NCBI RefSeq assembly: GCF_013391085.1 | Contig: NZ_CP058334.1 | Location: 1,860,001-1,924,000, forward strand | From: Natronomonas halophila | GTDB taxonomy: Archaea; Halobacteriota; Halobacteria; Halobacteriales; Haloarculaceae | Length of the DNA stretch: 64,000 nt | Direction: 5' to 3' | Shown here: positions 61,370 through 64,000 of the stretch, piece after piece | Position numbering within the stretch: position 1 is the first letter of the stretch | How the letters are laid out: every line of letters starts with the position of its first letter | Notes under the pieces: generated by a model | The model's database searches: none | Seen by the model: the letters and a program-made list of their open reading frames with translations, nothing else | Told to the model about the DNA's origin: nothing | Translations under genes and position numbers: made by a program

Positions 61370-62041
61370 GTGGCGGCGTCCGGCCTCGCGCGCCCGTCGT
61401 CGGTGACGGTACCGGTCGCGAGACGGACCGCCGTCCGCGCCGTCGGCACGCTGCTTGCCGTCGAGTTGCTTGCGGTGGCGCTGTACCTTCGGGTCACCAA
61501 CACGGGCGTCCTCGCGCCGCGATACACCCTGTATCCCTTCGTATGGATTAACGTGGGCGTCTGGGTACTGCTCCGTCGGCCGGCAGTCGCGGCCGCTCGC
61601 CGCCGTCGCCTTCTGGCGGGCGCCGTCGCAGTCGCCTACTTCCTCCTGTTGGCGGTCGCCGGCGGCCTCCTCGGAGGGGGCGGCATGTCGATGCCGGCCC
61701 GCATCGCGTGGCTGTCGCCCGGCTGGGGGCCGGCGCTGCTGTACACCGGCGACTGGGTCAGCCTGACGGTCATCCCCTTCGAGGTCGTCGGCTACGCCGT
61801 CCTCGCGACGCTGGTGTATACGGTCGTCCTCGCGGGCGCCCGCAGCGCGCTGGCTGGCCTGCTCGGCGTCGCCACCTGTGTCGGCTGTCTGTGGCCGTTC
61901 GGGGCGGCCCTGCTGGCGGTTCTCGGCGGCGTCGGCTCGCCGCTCGCGACCGCCGTGCCCGGCGTCGCCTACGACCTCTCGACGGCGCTGTTCCTCCTCA
62001 CCGTCGGCATGCTCTACTGGGCGGCCGGACGGGCCGCATAG
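61370..62041 (+). CDS. Membrane protein of the ba3 operon (DUF7546/CbaE-like)
   Basis: 223 residues, about six transmembrane helices, starting from GTG 61370. Located last in the oxidase operon, four bases after the small subunit. Families annotated DUF7546 or cbaE occupy this place in other haloarchaea; function is not clear. It includes ATCVGCLWPFG, a Cys-x2-Cys pair that could bind metal. Confidence 0.75.
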   Translation: MAASGLARPSSVTVPVARRTAVRAVGTLLAVELLAVALYLRVTNTGVLAPRYTLYPFVWINVGVWVLLRRPAVAAARRRRLLAGAVAVAYFLLLAVAGGLLGGGGMSMPARIAWLSPGWGPALLYTGDWVSLTVIPFEVVGYAVLATLVYTVVLAGARSALAGLLGVATCVGCLWPFGAALLAVLGGVGSPLATAVPGVAYDLSTALFLLTVGMLYWAAGRAA

Positions 62042-62143
62042 CGGCCGCCTTCAGCGGCTTTACTGGTCCGAAAACGAACTCCGATTCTGCTTATAAATAC
62101 TGATCGAAGGCTATCGAACCTACTTAAAAACTCGTCGACGATG

Positions 62144-62413
62144 TTATCGCGGTCGGTTCGGCGCGACGCGGCGGCTAACCATCGAGGCGGCGGCGAGGGT
62201 CAGCACGACGAGGCCACCGAACACGAGCGTACTCACGGCTAACCCGGAGGCCGACCCCGGTATCACTTCGGCGAGGGCCGGGCCGAGCGTCACCACTCCG
62301 ACGGCGACGAGCGCGAGAGCGACGCCGGTCAGGGCTATCGCGACGGCCGGCATCACGCGTTCCGGGCGCACTGGCGGGTTCTCGGCGAGTCGTCGGTCGA
62401 ATGGCTGGCTCAT
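62144..62413 (-). CDS. Small two-helix membrane protein, unknown function
   Basis: 89 residues: MPAVAIALTGVALALVAVGVV and LVFGGLVVLTLAAASMVS form two helices, with a basic C-terminus. No recognised family. Tail to tail with the ba3 operon and head to head with rtcA; likely a separate gene. Confidence 0.65.
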   Translation of the reverse strand: MSQPFDRRLAENPPVRPERVMPAVAIALTGVALALVAVGVVTLGPALAEVIPGSASGLAVSTLVFGGLVVLTLAAASMVSRRVAPNRPR

Positions 62414-62546
62414 ATCCGACTGTAGGACACGAACGGCCGTAAAAAGGGCCGCCGTGTCCTACTGGCTGGGAATCGGGCCGTGGGGTCAGCAGGACGGGCA
62501 GTCGGCCGTCGGAAGTTTTGTTGCCGTCCGCGTCGCCCGTTTTCGT

Positions 62547-63545
62547 ATGCACGAAATCGACGGCGCGGCGGGCGGCGGCCAGATCGTCCGGACCGCGGTG
62601 ACGCTGTCGGCACTCTCGGGCGAGGCCGTCCGCATCGAGAACATCCGTGGCGACCGGCCGAACGGGGGGCTTCGCCCCCAGCATCTCGCGGCCGTCGAGG
62701 CTGCCGCCGCACTGTGTGACGCGGACGTCGAGGGCGACGAACGGGAATCCGAAACCCTCGAGTTCGACCCCGGCGACGTCGCGGCGGACGACGTGACGGT
62801 CGAGGTCGGCACCGCCGGCAGCGTCACGCTGGTGGCCGATACCGTCCTCCCGCTGGCGACGGCGCTCGACGAGGCGGCGACGGTGACGATAACCGGCGGC
62901 ACCGACGTCCAGTGGTCGCCGCCGCTGGATTTCCTGCGCTATGTGAAACTCCCCCTCCTACTCGGTGTGGGCTTCGACGTCGACGTCTCGGTCGAATCCC
63001 GCGGCTTCTACCCGGTCGGCGGCGGCGAAATCGAGGTGACGCTCCGGCCCTCGGCACCGGAGGCACTGGCGTTCGACGAACGCGGCGCCCTCCGTCGTGT
63101 CGAGGTGTATTCGGTGGCGACCGAGGAACTCGAAGACCCGGCCGTTGCGGGCCGGCAGGCCGCGGCCGCCGCGGAGGCGCTGCCGGACGTGGCGACGCCG
63201 ACCGACGTCTCCTACGTCGAGGCCGATTCGACGGGGTCGGCGCTCGTGCTGGCGGCCGTCTACGAGGGCGGCCGTGCGGGCTTCACCGCACTGGGGGAGG
63301 CCGGCAAGCCCTCCGAGGAAGTCGCCAGCGAGGCCGTCGACGAATTTCAGGACTTTCACGACGGGGCAGGCGCGGTCGACCGCCGTCTCGCCGACCAGTT
63401 GATGGTCCCGCTGGCGCTTGCCGGCGGCGAGGTGCTGGCGCCCGAACGCACCGACCACGTCGAGACGAACCGGGGGGTTATCGAGACGTTCGGCTACGAA
63501 ATTGCCGTCGAGGAGCGCGACGAGGCGGTCCTGCTCTCCGGCTAA
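62547..63545 (+). CDS. rtcA: RNA 3'-terminal phosphate cyclase
   Basis: 332 residues from ATG 62547: EIDGAAGGGQIVRTAVTLSAL (start typical of RtcA), RGDRPNGGLRPQHLAAV, RGFYPVGGGEIEVTL, and the catalytic histidine region near the C-terminus in RTDHVETNRGVIE. Converts RNA 3'-phosphate to 2',3'-cyclic phosphate using ATP. Start favoured because the family begins with the EIDGAxGEGGGQ pattern; upstream in-frame residues would be nonconserved. Confidence 0.92.
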   Translation: MHEIDGAAGGGQIVRTAVTLSALSGEAVRIENIRGDRPNGGLRPQHLAAVEAAAALCDADVEGDERESETLEFDPGDVAADDVTVEVGTAGSVTLVADTVLPLATALDEAATVTITGGTDVQWSPPLDFLRYVKLPLLLGVGFDVDVSVESRGFYPVGGGEIEVTLRPSAPEALAFDERGALRRVEVYSVATEELEDPAVAGRQAAAAAEALPDVATPTDVSYVEADSTGSALVLAAVYEGGRAGFTALGEAGKPSEEVASEAVDEFQDFHDGAGAVDRRLADQLMVPLALAGGEVLAPERTDHVETNRGVIETFGYEIAVEERDEAVLLSG

Positions 63546-63891
63546 CTGGCGGTTCGGTGTCTGCTGCCGTCGGCACGGCGGTCAGTCGGCCGTTCGATGC
63601 GTCGTGTTTCCCGACCGTTCTTAGGGGGCATGGAGGACCAAGCAAAACGGATTCCTGTGTTGGTGTGTAACACACTATCGCAGGCAGCACCGGTCTGGTG
63701 TTCTGGCTGCACCGAACGGCACCCCACCGTCGAGTTGGCGGAGTCTAGGCACCCTCGCTGACTCGGGTCGATGGAAGTCCCCACCTTCTCCCCCCCTTCG
63801 TGCCTTTTCGGTGTCTCCAAGCATCGAATCGGATCGGTAATCTTCCCCACTCAATAGTTGCGTGTTTGTATCGGGGCGTTCAAGACCCGTT
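63546..63891. other. Non-coding gap before the malic enzyme gene
   Basis: I see no credible protein in these 346 bases. It contains the palindrome GTGTGT-A-ACACAC (63663-63675), about 217 bases before the downstream ATG, and a C-rich tract near 63785-63800. The sequence is more AT-rich at the end (about 63840-63875), consistent with a promoter. Confidence 0.45.
63663..63675. promoter_or_regulatory. Perfect palindrome GTGTGT-A-ACACAC
   Basis: 6-base arms with a single central A; distinct from its surroundings. Candidate regulator site for rtcA or the following gene; no direct evidence. Confidence 0.35.
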
Positions 63892-64000
63892 ATGGGACTG
63901 GACGAGGACGCACTCGACTACCACCGCGCGGACCCGCCCGGAAAACTCGAAATTTCGACGACCAAACCGACCAACACCCAGCGTGACCTCTCGCTGGCGT
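63892..64000 (+). CDS. Malic enzyme, N-terminal fragment
   Basis: 36 residues to the window edge: MGLDEDALDYHRADPPGK and LEISTTKPTNTQRDLSLA. This start is typical of NAD(P)-dependent malic enzyme, which haloarchaea have in long forms carrying a phosphotransacetylase-like C-terminal domain (MaeB type). The rest lies outside the window. Confidence 0.85.
   Translation, partial: MGLDEDALDYHRADPPGKLEISTTKPTNTQRDLSLA

Noticed and set aside
63542-63850. 102-residue minus-strand frame before the malic enzyme
   Set aside because: Lacks haloarchaeal acidic composition, overlaps the rtcA end and a palindrome, and shows no promoter.

Overview
The window is chromosomal DNA from a halophilic archaeon (class Halobacteria). 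The evidence is high GC, very acidic predicted proteins, AT-rich TATA boxes placed about 26-30 bases before start codons (leaderless transcription), and several families that are typical of or restricted to haloarchaea: Bat/HTH-10 regulators, a HalX response regulator, cdrL-cdrS-ftsZ2, a ba3-type oxidase with small cba subunits, and DUF7504-, DUF7511- and amphi-Trp-like proteins. A Natronomonas- or Haloarcula-like genus is plausible, but I cannot fix the genus by eye.

Bases 1-9500 hold a corrinoid salvage and late cobalamin region: the end of cobY, cobD, cbiZ, then cobA and cbiP. Interspersed are a methyltransferase, a sensor kinase with a degenerate receiver, a NikR nickel regulator, a GNAT acetyltransferase fused to a zinc ribbon, and small membrane proteins. 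Bases 9600-20760 form an acetate/lactate block: two AMP-forming acetyl-CoA synthetase paralogues flank a large Bat-type regulator. The second paralogue is followed by a DUF4212 protein, a sodium/solute symporter and UspA. Downstream is an FMN-dependent lactate oxidase-like enzyme. A 680-base non-coding stretch with strong hairpins and its own TATA box (candidate ncRNA) separates this block from thrC.

Bases 22600-31000 are mixed housekeeping and accessory genes: methyltransferase, endonuclease IV, a second sensor kinase, GNAT, two HNH proteins, a hydrolase and an aldo/keto reductase. At 31263-31336 lies tRNA-Tyr(GTA). Beyond its 3' end are two extra copies of the tRNA end and a 51-base direct repeat, probably scars of integrated elements. 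Bases 31500-33700 carry the cell-division module cdrL, cdrS and ftsZ2, with a palindromic operator candidate near the predicted start of transcription. Then come ncsA (tRNA thiolation), a three-gene signalling operon (large PAS/GAF kinase, HalX regulator, RecA-fold protein with degenerate nucleotide motifs), a divergent HxlR-regulator/oxidoreductase pair, and a MinD-like operon.

Bases 45300-63500 hold an amidohydrolase with its own Bat-like regulator, a metal permease with two YHS domains, three more stress or metal genes, and a respiratory island. In that island a heavy-metal P-type ATPase and a TauE/SafE-type membrane protein are divergent from the ba3 cytochrome oxidase operon, which suggests copper delivery to the oxidase. 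The window ends with rtcA and the first codons of a malic enzyme.
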